Counted from the stretch's first letter, positions 32,884 to 47,900 are shown. The stretch is DNA of 64,000 nt from Butyriboletus loyo (GCA_038093515.1 JBBPSI010000040.1:1-64000), one strand, 5' to 3'. The notes: a model not told the origin generated them from the sequence alone. Translations and numbers: made by a program.

Positions 32884-35800
32884 ATGTCCGACCCTTCTAA
32901 TTCTGAACCCGCCCCGACCCATGACGGTCCGCGAGCAAATAGTAGCGCACTGCGGCCTGCCACAAAGTCGACTGCCTTGTCGGTCTCGACCCCAAACCTC
33001 AACGGTCATACCCTCGAAGGTCCCTCAGAGCGGATACAAATAATCAACGACGAGAAGAATTTTACGTGAGTGCTCTCCCTTTCGTTCATCTAGACTCATG
33101 GCAGGGACTGGGGACCCTTTGGTCACCGCGGCTCGCGCTATTGACTGGCGTGATTTGTCCTTCCAACTCTGGACAGTCTAACCTAATCACTCAATAGTCC
33201 GGACCTATCCACCCAGGTCGAACGGTGGAGTCTCCGCGACGCCGGATTCGACTACAACATCGTCGCCGTCTTTGGTTCTCAGTCAACCGGAAAGAGTGCG
33301 TCACCATCTTCTCTTCGCGTATTCACTGCCTCTGGGCGCGTGCTGTGTCCTACTGCCTACTTACCTACATCCCCGGGGTTGCACAGGTACTCTGTTGAAT
33401 AGATTATTCGGAACCACATTCGACGTTATGGACGAGACGAATCGACAGCAAACGACAAAGGGTGAGGTTCTCCCTAAACCAGTGTCCAAAACACGTTCCT
33501 GAGTTGTGCCTCACCATAGGTATTTGGATGTGCAGAGGGAAAGGAATGAGTGTCATGGTTATGGACGTGGAAGGCACAGATGGTCGTGAACGAGGGGAGG
33601 ACCAGGTTTGACCAATCTCTCAAGACCTCCTTCACACAAATTAACACCATTACAGGATTTTGAGCGCAAATCTGCGCTTTTCTCTCTTGCTTCTTCTGAA
33701 GTTCTGATTATCAACTTGTGGGAACATCAAGTCGGTCTCTACCAAGGTGCCAACATGGGGCTGCTCAAGACCGTCTTTGAGGTGAACCTCGGCTTGTTCG
33801 GAAAGAAGGTCCAAGAAGGTGCTAAATCACGGACGCTCCTCCTCTTCGTCATTCGGGATCATCTTGGTGTAACACCCCTGTCCAACCTTCAAAGCACGCT
33901 TACTGCTGACCTCATGCGAATCTGGGACTCGTTGTCCAAGCCAGCAGGGCTTGCAGACGCTCAGCTGTCGGATTACTTTGATTTGCTGTTCACCGCTCTC
34001 CCACACAAGATCTTGGCGGCGCAGAAATTCGAAGACGAAGTTGCGCTACTGAGAGAGCGTTTCACGGCCAAAGGACGCGAGGACTACGTCTTCAAAGATA
34101 TTTATCACAAGAGGATACCGGCCGACGGTGTTGCTGTTTATATGGAGAACATATGGGTATGTACCTCGTGCATCAAGTAACACCATCTACCAACGTCATG
34201 ATAAACGACAGGAACAAGTCCAAACTAACAAAGATCTAGACTTGCCGACGCAACAAGAGCTCCTAGCGCAGTTCCGCTGCGACGAGATCTCTGCTGCTGC
34301 ACTCGGCGAGTTCAATGAGCAGGCAAGATCTCAGAAACGACCAATCGAGGCCGGAAGGGTCGTAGAAGGACTTGGTGTATTGATGAGGAATTGGAAAGAT
34401 CAAACACTTGGTGCGTCTTTTTCCCGCCAGCACCTATTGCCGGTCGCGGTGATTTTTTCTTTCTGACTGACGCATGACACAGCCCGGTATGATCGTGACG
34501 CCTCGCGTTACCACCAAGGTGTATACTCAAGGAAACGCCTTGACCTCCACGCCGCCATTGCCTCCACGCTCAGCCCCCTCTTCCTTGGCCAACTCAAGAA
34601 CCTCCACAGATCGTGCCTATCGGACTTTAAATCTGCACTGCATACTACCCTGAGTGGTGAGGGCACAGACTATAACTTTGCTGATGTTGTAAGCAAGGCG
34701 ACGAGTGAGTGTGAAGCGCGGTTCCAGGCGGGCGGCAAGGAGGCGTGCATCGAGGAGAAAGAATGGAGTTGGGAAGAGGAGCTGTGCTTGTTGAGAGAGG
34801 AGATTGCCAACGTTGCGGAGGTCTTTAGGAAGGACGAGACGAAAAAGATGGTCAATCTCATTGAGGTGAGAACTTGCTGTCCCGACGACGGGACATTGAA
34901 CGATGTTGATCGGCTGACGATCACGCAGAGGAACTTCAAGAGACAGATCTCGGAACCCGTGGACGTTGCTTTGAACAAGGCTGCTCCTGACATGTGGGAC
35001 AAGGTTCTGGGTGCGTTCAAGCAGTTGTTGGAGAGGGCCGAATCGTCATACCTCAAGAAGGCAAAGGGTAAGACCTTGCCTTCCTCACCTTGTTGCCGGT
35101 TTTCATTCACCTCCTGTAGCGTTCAACTGCACGGAGGAAGAGGACGCGAACGCACTCTGGTCGCTCCACACGCGTGCCTGGCTTGCTCTGCGTGCCAAGA
35201 TCGATGAACTGACGGCAGATACTGCTATCCTCGGCAAGCTCCGTATGCACTTTGAAGAACGTTTCCGATACGACGAACATGGCGTCCCTCAAGTGTGGAA
35301 GCCTGATGATGACATTGAGGGTGCCTTCCGCAAGGCAAAGGACGAAGTACGCTTCTCACCACGTGGTCTGGGAATAGAGGCTAATGACTATGTGTAGACT
35401 CTGTCGCTCATTCCGCTCTTTTCAAAGATCTCCCCCGTCGACCCCTCGCACCAGTATACCCTTCCTCCTTCACCCCCGAGCGCCACTGCGACTACAGAGG
35501 AGGAATTTGACTTTGCATCCTCACTTGTCATTTTCTCGGAATCCAAGTACCTCGATTTGAGCGCCCGTTTTAGGCGGGATGCAGATGCATACTTTGTGGA
35601 AGCGAAGCGAAGCACTGTATCGTCAATCGCACAGGTACCTTACTGGGTATACGGAGCGATGGTGGTGCTGGGATGGAACGAGGCGATGGTGGTGCTATTC
35701 AATCCACTGTACTTTGTGATGCTTATCACGATGGCCACTGCCGCGTAAGTGCGACGAGGGAATCTTGACAACACGGGTGCTCAAGAGACGTTGCATTCTA

Positions 35801-36109
35801 CAGGTATAGCATCGTCAAGTTAGGATTGACGGGGCCGTTGCTTCAGCTTTCCAAAACAGTGGCAAGCGAGGTGTGTGTAGCGTTTCTGATGGGACATTTT
35901 ACAGAAGCGTTTTTGCACAGATCCAGCAACAAGCAACGAACCGACTTCGCGAACACTTTTCGCAGCCAGCGCTGGAGCAACCAGTTCGCACCAAGCCAGC
36001 ACGAGCCAGTCCGTTGCGTCGGACGAACTCGACGTCGACGGATCATGTTGACGTTGATGGAGACGAGGACGAGTTTAGGGTCGCAAGGGGAAGAACGGCA
36101 CCGTTGTGA
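32884..36109 (+). CDS. SEY1: SEY1 / RHD3-family dynamin-like GTPase (atlastin-type ER fusion)
   Basis: Membrane GTPase that drives homotypic ER tubule fusion. After a polar N terminus ([14 protein letters not shown]) the GTPase domain shows the P-loop [17 protein letters not shown], split by an intron within the Ser codon, then [18 protein letters not shown] with switch [19 protein letters not shown] with switch II DxxG, and [11 protein letters not shown] with an RD motif. A long helical middle follows. Near the C terminus two adjacent hydrophobic stretches ([20 protein letters not shown] and [16 protein letters not shown]) form the ER hairpin. The cytosolic tail is basic and ends [11 protein letters not shown]. 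About nine exons. The identification is very strong. Confidence 0.95.
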
Positions 36110-36514
36110 ACTCGAGACGCTGCGGTGACTTGGCCAGTTTCGTATGATGTTTAATCGGATTTTTTATCTCTCTTTTGTCCCGTTCGTTATTTGGGGTTCG
36201 CGCCATGCTAGCCCACGATTGACTCGGAGACGCTGTAGGGGTGTGAAAGACTTGCATCGGTATGGATATGACACAGGTTTCAGAGAAGGGCTCCATGCTG
36301 TTCGGGGACGTTGCCTCGTTACGAGGACCTGATGTCGTTAGCGAGATAAGATATGTGGAATGATTTCGCACGGGAAATGGATCCGTGCTAGCTCGATTCG
36401 TCTCAATGGACGAGACAAGGCAAATATTCGATCGACTACCTCATGCATCACCGCACTCCTTCATATCATCCCTCCTTTCATTCTTCCAATCCCCGCCCAA
36501 ATCTCTCCCAAACC
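36110..36514. promoter_or_regulatory. Gap between SEY1 and the glutaredoxin-like gene
   Basis: About 400 bases containing the SEY1 3' UTR and the next promoter. A pyrimidine-rich stretch precedes the next start. No other feature recognised. Confidence 0.3.
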
Positions 36515-37389
36515 ATGTCCCTCCCTCTCCCCCTCCTCCACCCCATCGGCATTCCCAGAAAGCACCGTGTAAAACACCGCACGGCCCTCATCGCCCTCTT
36601 CTCCCTCCTCACCTTCACCTGCTACCTCCTCTTCATCGCCTACCCTTCCATGGACCTCTCCGAGTCTCTCCTCACTCACGTACGGGACCATGACCGCCCA
36701 CATGCGCCCAAAGAGAACCACGCGGACGCCAAGCAACGCACCGCACCACATCGCAAGGTGCAGCCTGTGCCCACACCACGTCCTCCACTCTCCCTCTCCC
36801 CAACAGAGGAGCTCGCGGCCCTCTCCGCCTTCATTGCAGCGCTCCCGCACAACGTCCTCCCGTTGTCCGTGAACCCAGACGAATCCCTCGACCCACAGCT
36901 CGTGCTCGACTTTGACCCCCGTGGCGAGACTGCCAGGGAAGAGCTCGACAGGGTGGTCGAACAGGTCTGGGCTCGCTTCCCAGTGATGCTTTTCGCAAAG
37001 GCATGTTTCCTCTCCTTGTTCTTGTTTCAGCGGCGCGCTCTAACCGCGTCCGTCGATAGCTTCACTCGTCCGATTCACGCGAAGTACGGTATATGCTAGC
37101 CAACATGCATCTCAAGCCTGCACCGCTCATCGTCGAGATCGACCAGCGCGAAGACGCGGATGTTCTTTTGCCGCTATTGACGCGCCTGACGCACGTTCCT
37201 AGTCTGCCTCTCCTTCTGATCGGTGGACAGGCTGTTGGATCCGAAACGTCTGACAGAAAGGGTCTGATGGGTGAAATTCGGAGATTGCACGAGAAGGGGG
37301 AATTGACCCGGAGAATGCTCGAAGCGGGTTCCACGGTCGAGCTCGGGAAGAAAAAGGGAAAAAGAAATCAACGTCGCCGAAGCGATTAG
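36515..37389 (+). CDS. Membrane-anchored glutaredoxin-like protein lacking the active-site cysteine
   Basis: Type II membrane protein of 271 residues. Exons 36515-37000 and 37060-37389 are joined over a GC-AG intron (donor AAG then GCATGT). The N-terminal anchor is ALIALFSLLTFTCYLLFIAY. A Pro-rich stem and a helical region (SPTEELAALSAFIAALPHNV) follow, then a glutaredoxin fold: WARFPVMLFAK, LHSSDSREVRYMLANMHLKP, PLIVEIDQREDADVLLPLL, VPSLPLLLIGGQAVG, EIRRLHEKGEL. The place of the CPYS/CxxS motif reads SSDS, so the catalytic Cys is gone. The TVPxVF-type cis-Pro position is kept as VPSLP. It converges with a CPYS paralogue about 200 bases away. Its partner resembles yeast Golgi/ER Grx6/Grx7 in layout. 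Loss of redox activity is inferred. Confidence 0.8.
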
Positions 37390-37586
37390 ACTGAGCAGGG
37401 TCTCGTCTGGAAATAGGAATGTCTTGTGCAAAAATGTGGACGAAGGGAATAATGGACATGCACCATCACGTCACCGACTCACGAAATACCTCATAGATCA
37501 TACGCCGTCTCCTTGTGTAGTACTGGGACAATTTGCTTACAAGATCCGAGCACTTATCGCTGTCTTTACGTTGCATGTTAATTATA

Positions 37587-38484
37587 CTACGCGACTGTAC
37601 CTTCTCCCGTCCATCTCACCTCCATTCCGGCCACTTCCAGCATCGGTCGCAAACGGTCCTCTTCGTGCAACCGCATCAGCTCATCTGATCCCCCTAACGA
37701 GCGCCCATTTAGAATCACGTTTGGAAACGTCGACCGGCGTGTCAGACGCGTCAGAAACGCCTTCATATGTGACGAGTCCGCTGAAAGCGCACGACCATCA
37801 GCAAGGGCGGGCTGGAATCCAACAGACACACCTCGCAAGTCGACCTCTATGATCTTTGGTGGCGGTGTCAAGTCATAGGTCTCGAGGAGCCTCTTTGCGC
37901 GTTTCGAATACCTTTGCATAGTCAGACGACACATCCGGAGCCTGACACATCACACTCACGGGCAATACGACTGATCGAGCATGTCCGACATGTTCGTGTG
38001 AGTCCATAACCACTTGCCATCCTGGGTCGTTACTTACTTTCGAAAACACGACGAGAGGGTATTCCCCTCGCAACACCTTCAGTCTTTCGTCCCATCCTCC
38101 ACTTGCCGATCTGTCCAGACCTTTCCCGCCTGCGCGCTGGGCGGTCCTGGCGATCGAACCAAGCGCATACCATGCCAACTCCACAGCCTTGTCCGGAACA
38201 ATAGTATCTCCGAGCTGTGCCCCATTCTCTAGTGCGACCTCCTCCGCGACATCGGGGGTAGGGTCATCAACGGCGCTGAGCACCCTGCCTGCTTCGTCAG
38301 GGGATGTCACAAAGTGGAGAAGTCCAAAAATCTCGTCGGGGAGTTTGGACGGGTAAGCGCTCGTGGAGAAGAGGTCGGAAATTGTGCGACGGGAGGTGGG
38401 GGAACCGAGGTAGAGGAGGAAGAAGAGGAGGAGGGGAATAGAGAGGAGGAGGAGGAAGAGACGGCGTGGACGGGACGAGGGCAT
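37587..38484 (-). CDS. Membrane-anchored glutaredoxin (Grx6/7-like) with CPYS site made by a micro-exon
   Basis: Secretory-pathway glutaredoxin, 260 residues, three exons: 38484-38038, an 11-base micro-exon 37970-37960, and 37911-37587. The N terminus MPSSRPRRLFLLLLSIPLLL is a signal anchor, followed by a stem region. The catalytic fold reads EYPLVVFSK, SYCPYSKRAKRLLETYDLTP, IIEVDLRGVS, FLTRLTRRSTFPNVILNGRS, GGSDELMRLHEEDRL. SYCP comes from the micro-exon plus the next base; without it the site reads MQRYS or the frame is lost. Phases (447 + 11 + 325 bases) agree. It converges on the cysteine-less paralogue. Reduction or glutathione handling in ER/Golgi is inferred from the family. Confidence 0.82.
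37960..37970 (-). other. 11-nt micro-exon coding the CPYS active site
   Basis: Flanked on the coding strand by AG before and GTGAGT after. It supplies the codons for Ser, Tyr and Cys and two bases of Pro; the third base of the Pro codon comes from the next exon, giving SYCPYS. Confidence 0.75.
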
Positions 38485-39478
38485 TTTGGGTCGGTTGGGA
38501 ACGATCGACCTTGCAGAAATGCGTGTGTACGAGGCTGCTCTGTGGGCCTCACGTGACTGGCGTCTCCATGAGATAGTCCAAGCGATATCACTCGTTCGTA
38601 CAAGCCACACGTGTCTAGCATTAATCATCATCGTGTCTTTAATAGTCAAAACTAAATTGCCTTTACACGACAAGACTCGAACTAGAAATAATGAAATGAG
38701 ACATGGTCGGGTGGTCTTTTTGTCCTTCTCTTCCCCTCAGACGGCGCTCGAATCATAGCTTAACGCTTACCTTCCCGATTCAGAGGGAACCAGTGGCCGA
38801 GGAACAGATCCGACTCATCGTCACCCAAAGCTCGATCCCAAGCGCACTCATGGCACGTTCGCGAGATCAAGCTTAAGAGCCATCTCGATCGTCTTCTGTT
38901 CCCTGCATTCCGGGATCAAGGTACGTCTTCGGGCAGATACGTTATCCATCAGCCACATATGGTTTGTAGTTCTCGTTCCTTGATCTTCCCCCCCCCCCCT
39001 TTTTCTTCTGATCTTTAGGGTCTGCGGGGTTCAAACGTTCAGGGTTCGGGTCCTACTCATCAGCTCCGTCCTGGCTTCAGGATAGGCAATATTTATGTCG
39101 TTCAAGGAACAGGTACCTCGGCCCCCACTTTCCCCCTTGATATACGCATGTTCCCTCCCACCGGTGGTCCCTAGGGGCAACTCCTTCCACGCCGTCTGTC
39201 GCGGTGAGCTTGGGTAATCCTTTTTGTGGTAAGCTGCCCGCCAAGGGAACTTTGCAGTTATCAGTATCTAGCGCCCTTCAATTTGATGATTCCTGTTGGA
39301 GCAGACCTCTGGGATCTTCAACAACCCTGTGCCTGCCTCAGTACCTGTTCCTCGCAATTAATGTGCCACCGCATCACGATCGCATGAACGACCTACATGG
39401 CTGCAAACCACACGATACATAAGCATCAATAATATTAAAAAAGGGAAACAATGAAAATGAGGTGAACGTAACAATGTC
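38485..39478. other. Unassigned 1 kb between the glutaredoxin start and the CEF1 stop
   Basis: Both neighbours are on the minus strand. On the plus strand there are possible splice-bounded open segments. One, about 39019-39112, follows CTGATCTTTAG and precedes GTACCTCG; one of its frames reads GLRGSNVQGSGPTHQLRPGF. Another is near 39204-39422. A 12-base C run is at 38988-38999. No family is recognised; this may be a non-coding transcript or nothing. Confidence 0.25.
38988..38999. repeat. 12-base poly-C run
   Basis: Homopolymer in non-coding sequence, followed by a short T run, together forming a pyrimidine tract that could also precede a splice acceptor about 20 bases later. Confidence 0.7.
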
Positions 39479-42411
<2,933 letters not shown>

Positions 42412-42525
42412 GACAGTACTGTGCAAAGGCTTTGGCGAAGGCTTCAAAGCGCGCTGTTCGTGACGAGGGAGAACGGTGCTTAGTCATACACTAGTCACTT
42501 TTCAGTCTCCGACTCGGCAATATTC
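42412..42525. promoter_or_regulatory. Short divergent promoter region between CEF1 and UVE1
   Basis: Only 114 bases separate the CEF1 start codon from the first in-frame Met of UVE1. If the second UVE1 Met (42715) is used, the gap grows to about 300 bases. No specific element was recognised. Confidence 0.4.
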
Positions 42526-44682
42526 ATGCCGTGGGTTGGCGTTCGATTCCTGACTTGGGATTCTTTTTCGATCCGATCGTTCCCCTATTCTACCAAAAGT
42601 TCGGAATGGAGACTGTCTGGTCCCAACCTCAAGCTGGCCCTGTGTCCCTTGCCCATACATATTTTGTTTCGGAACCCCCTCTTTCCTGGTCGTGCTGCTC
42701 GACTTGTTACCTCAATGGCGTCGGGAACTCAAGACATTCAGGAGAGACGTATCCTCCTATCCAGGACCCACACTGACGAGGGACTTGCGCTTGTGATGGA
42801 ACACGAGTCTGATCTTACCCCTCTCGAGGATGAGATCGAGGCGCCAAAGAAACACCCTCAGACACGGGAGAAGAATGCCACGCTTAAAAATGTCGCAGTC
42901 GAAGGTTCCAAGTCAAGGAACACTTCCGGAGCTCGCAAACGAACGACATCACAAGCTGTCAGGAATACGGTGACCGATTCGGAAGTATCTCCGAAGAAGC
43001 GCAAGCGTGCTTGCAAATCTGAGCCCGTCTATATCATACCTGACGTTGAAAAGAAGGCTACTACCTTCAGAGGGCGGTTGGGTACGAAATATGTTTTCTG
43101 CCTTATCTTTACTTGAATTACTTTGCTTCGCAGGGTATGCTTGTTTAAATTCCGTTTTACGGAATAGGAAGCCCGCGAATGAAACCATCTTCTGTTCAAG
43201 GACATGCCGGTCAGTCATTTTATAACAGGTTAATATTGGAACTCTAATCCGATGGGCTAGAATCGACACCATCAAGAAGAATGGTATCGATTGGGTCAAG
43301 GATCTTGGTAGACAGAATGCAGAAGATATGCTCAAAATTACCGAGTGGAATGAAAAGAATGCAAGTACCTTGCTACCTTATGTTGTACACATACTGAATG
43401 TCAATTGTCCAGAATATCCGTTTCATGAGAATGTAGGTTTGTACCTGTCGCATTGTCGGTTCCTTGAGTTAGCTCTAGTTCATCAGGGATGTTTCCCTAT
43501 GCATCGCACGAAACCTATGGATATTCTCTTGAATACTGCTCTACGCTCCTCGCCCAAGTCGGTGCCCTTGCCAAAAAGTATGGGCACCGACTAACAATGC
43601 ATCCCGGTCAGTTCACTCAGTTGGGATCACCTCGCGAGTCTGTCGTCCGCTCGAGCATTCGCGAGCTCGAGTATCACGCCGAGATGCTCGACCGAATGGG
43701 TATTGATCAGGATGGAGTTATGATCATCCATGGAGGTGGGGTATATGGCGACAAGGCAGCTGCATTAGCAAGGATCAAGAGCGTTATACAACACAATCTA
43801 TCTTCACGCGTTCGAGCGCGGTTGGTGCTCGAAAATGACGAGGTAGATTACTAGACCATCACATCTCATGTCACTGACGAGGTTTTCATAGCTTTGTTAC
43901 AACGCTGCAGACCTGCTGCCCATCTGTACTGAGCTCGCCGTACCGTTGGTGTTCGATTATCATCACGACATGCTGCATCCATCGCCTGGACTTCCTCCAT
44001 CAGCCATAATCGCACGAGCAAACGAAATTTTCAGAGGACGCGGGATTAGACCTAAGCAGCATTACAGCGAACCCAGGGCTGGAGCTATCGGCGTAATGGA
44101 ACTGCGAGCGCATTCTGACCGTTGTGAAGGTCTCCCTGAAGGGCTTCCGGATGACATGGGTGAGTCCCCGGTGTACTCATTGACCCTCCGTCAACTGTAT
44201 GGCTGATTATCATTATTATAAGATTTGATGATCGAGGCCAAAGACAAGGAACAAGCTGTACTGCACTTGTATAGGATATATGATCTACATCCAGTCATCC
44301 ATGGTATGTTTGTACCACACAAATTGATGTCGTGTGACCACGATATGCAGCATATCTTCGACCACCAACAACGGAGACCAATGAAACTAGGGGTCACAAG
44401 TCAGCGCGGAAGACTCGCTCCCAGAAGCAAGAGATTGACGACTCGGAAGCTCTAGAGATGGAAATCGGCACTGAAGGTGACGAGGTTGACGAAAGGGGGG
44501 CCTTCGTTGATGCCTCTCAAACTTCCTTTTCGCACACGACATTGATTCAGGACACAATGTCGTCTGAGAAAAGTCGGTCCGACTCGGGTGATATTCTAGA
44601 CGTGAAGCTGCCCGGGGAAAAGGATGGACCGAGGAGGAAGAAGGGGAAGAAAGCGCAGAAGAGACCTGGAGCTTCCAGTTGA
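42526..44682 (+). CDS. UVE1: UV damage endonuclease (UvdE/Uve1)
   Basis: DNA repair nuclease that nicks 5' to UV photoproducts and other lesions, independent of NER; a TIM-barrel metal enzyme. An N-terminal leader (MPWVGVRFLTWDSFSIRSFP) precedes a second Met at 42715 (MASGTQDIQERR). A Lys-rich nuclear-type region follows (VSPKKRKRACKSEP). The barrel starts RGRLGYACLNSVLR after the first intron. It continues IDTIKKNGIDWVKDLGRQNA, MFPYASHETYGYSLEYC, YGHRLTMHPGQFTQLGSPRE, GVMIIHGGGVYGDKAAALAR, ARLVLENDE, PLVFDYHHDMLHPSP, KQHYSEPR and LMIEAKDKEQAVLHLYRIYD. The metal-binding His/Glu/Asp are retained. The last exon adds a basic tail ending KKAQKRPGASS at 44682. The leader may be mitochondrial. Confidence 0.93.
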
Positions 44683-44909
44683 CCTGCCTGTCGGACTAGA
44701 TAGATCGGAAATGTCATGTTATTACTAAGGTCGGCAATTTCCAGAGACAATATTTTTGATTTAGATTAGTCCCTTTCTACCGCGAGGCTTTTTTTACTGC
44801 CCAGGTCGCGATTTGTTGCGAGTGAGTCTGTGTCGTGGTCTTTTCGCTTTCTTTCCCTGCCGAGGTGATTGCGTCCGAACAGTTTTCGTGAGGACGTACT
44901 AAATATATT

Positions 44910-47900
44910 ATGCATCGGGTGTCTTTCAGGTGCTTTGAGCCGTGCAGTCGCCGCATCTCTCACACCGACTACATCATGCCTGACTCGATGTTCGGTCGCC
45001 CCTCGCAGTATTTGCTTCCCTCTTGTCCACCAGCCAGTGCAGGAAGTGTCGTGTCAGATCCCCATACAGCCCCTGTCCAACCCGCCCCCAGTTTCAAAGA
45101 TTTTCGTTTTAATTCTATAGGAAAGCAGCCTGAGCTGCTCAGTCGTATCTCCCTTCCGCAGCCAGATCATACTGAGTATCACTCATCATCCCCCTCACCG
45201 ACATCCACACCTCCCCCCGCTTTCACCGACAACGATGTTCTCCATTCTAAATCATCTTCAAGACCAACCCTCTTTCAGCAGTTGGCTGGTAGTGCCTTTA
45301 GTAGCTCAACGGATGAAGGCTTTGGATGGAATACATCGACAAGCCAATTCAATCGCTCTTTGGCGTCACGCATCCAGATGGATGGCACTCCACCTAATGA
45401 TGCTCTTAATACTGTGCCTAGTACGGCTTCAAGATTTCCATCACCTCCATCGCGTGTTAAGAGCGTTGGGCGTGCTACTGGGGATGCCAGTCTCATCCCA
45501 CCCGTCGAATTTTTACCCCAACCACCCGAATCGTCACCTACTACACCTGCCTCTTTTGCTCCAACTCTAGAACCAGCGGATGTGCATAGTCCCATGTCTT
45601 CTACCGTATTGATGAATACGACGACAACCACGTCCTCTCGGATTTCTACTCCTCCATTCGCCTTCACGAACGTTGCTTCTAAGGAACCGACGGAGCCTTT
45701 TCCGTCCTTTGCAGTCATAGACGCCATGATGCAGAACCTGCAACCATCACCATCTGCGGCTGCCCCCATCGATTCCTTGGTGGCCCGACAAGCACGTTTA
45801 CAAGCCATCAGCGCCAATCTTGCGAATCTGGCTTCGCCGCTTCCCTCGTCATCATCTCAGTCATCATCCCCAGACCCTTCTTCTGTGTCACGGAATGACA
45901 ATATCACTCCCCATCAGTCCAGTCAGTCACAATACAGTTCCACCCCCATACTTCTCCGCCATCCCTATTTAGCCAATCAATGGTCTGGCCGGGTGGGACT
46001 GAGTATTAACGATATTCCGATGGACACGAATGATTCCTCCCTAGCTCTCGTTCACTCAGCCACGACCATCACCCGAGAACATCAGACTCGATGCATCGAA
46101 GCCGTTCAAAACCTTAATTCCGCACTCAACGCGGTTCACCGTGCCCAGATCGACAGCGAGAATGCTCTTGCTTACCAATTACGAGCATTCGAAGAACAAC
46201 GTGTGGCGTTTGAGCAAACGAAGCGGGCGGAAGAGGCCACGTTGCAGAAAGAGTTCCAAGAGCTTCAGCAGAAGCGTGAGGGGCTGAACGCAAAAGAGGA
46301 ATCGTTGGCATCGTTGGAGCGAGAAAGCAAGACTAGGGAGGTAGCAAGAAAGGCCATGCTTACGAAGCGACAGGCGCAGGAAGAGGAAAAGAGAGCCATT
46401 GAGGCGAAGAGGGTGCAAGAAGTTCATGAACAAATTGCAGCTGCGATGACCGAGCTCAAAGAAATCGAGGCCCTAAGGGCAAAGTGTCAATCTGGGCAGT
46501 TGCGAAGCGAGACTGCGCCAGACAATCTGCCTAGCGAGCCCCAGGAGAGCATGAGTGAAGAGGAAATAGCGGCCATCAAGTCCCGTAATGATCTTCTTCG
46601 CGCTGTCAAACATTTTCGCCGAATGCATTCAGATAATGTGCAGAAGTTGGAAGAATCCAATCACACTCTGCGCAGGTTGGAGGAAGAAAGGAAACAAAGA
46701 GAGGCTGAGAAAGCAGAGCGTCGCCGAATTACAGAGGAACGTTTACGGGCGCACGCCGAAGCGGAACGGGTTCGTCAAGATCTGGATAAGAAACAGTGTC
46801 AGTTTGAAGCAGCGAGAAAACGTCAAAAAATTGAAAACGATCGCGGGCAGGCTCGACTTCTAGTTAAAGAGCAAGTTTATGCAGATGCTCAGGCTCATGA
46901 TTTGGGACGTACAAAAGCATCCAGTGACCAGACATTTGAGCATCGCGGCCACTCTGAAGAAGTTAGTACGTCACAACAACAGGGCATTGCAGATATGACA
47001 AGGATCCGCGTGGCCCCCGAGACCAACTCCCTCTCCTCAGATGTCACTACCGCCATGAATGTGGACGAGGATAGAACGGCTTTTGCGTATCATCGCACTG
47101 TCACATTGCCTGATGTTCATACAAGTCCGGGAAGTTCGCAGAACGCCACTTGGCAGTCAAAGCAGATGAAGGATAGGCCCAATTCGGGCGGCCTTATGCT
47201 TGCTACTTCAACCCCGAAAGTTAGTGCAGGATATTTACCACCCAAAACGTCAGCGAAACCACCATCACTTTCCACTTCGGATCGTGTGGCGAAGAACACC
47301 GCGAGGATATCCCCTACGATTATTGTGCCTATAGAAGGTGGACTCAGATCACCTTTTCCCGCCCAACTTGCATCAGAGTTCAACCGTGTTGCCAATGCAG
47401 ATGTCCGCCCGACCCCGGATCCCAAGCCTGCCCTTCCGCGAACTCCAAAATCACGAACTCTTTTGGATGCTACTATTGGGGGAAGTGAAGAGTTCAATAT
47501 TGGACCAGTTACCGGTGTTTCACCCACCCAGCAAAACGTAAACCTTCGCCATTTGAAGCGGAGTCGTAGTCGCATCGATGAAAACGATAGTGGCGACCGT
47601 AGCGTACGGACTAACGTGAAAATCGAGGAAATCATCCCCATCTTTGTGAAGAGAGAAGAACATGATCAGTCGCGCGAACTCACGCAAGCCTTGCTTTCGA
47701 CCAATCCTCTGGCATCGCTTCCACCTCGCCCTGTAATCCCCCCACCTCGTCCGCGGAAACGTCACGCGGCACCTGCGTCTCAGACAGATTCGACCCGTTC
47801 TTACCCACCCGAAAGCAACAACAAATTGTCATCAACGAAAGGGCAGTTCAAGGTTACCACTAATGAACAGCCCCGAGAAGCACTCTCCCAAGGCAGTCCG

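Noticed and set aside
37001..37059. A hidden micro-exon that might restore CPYS in the plus-strand glutaredoxin-like gene
   Set aside because: The intron was read for an AG..GT-bounded piece coding a YCP-like sequence and none was found, so the SSDS reading stands.
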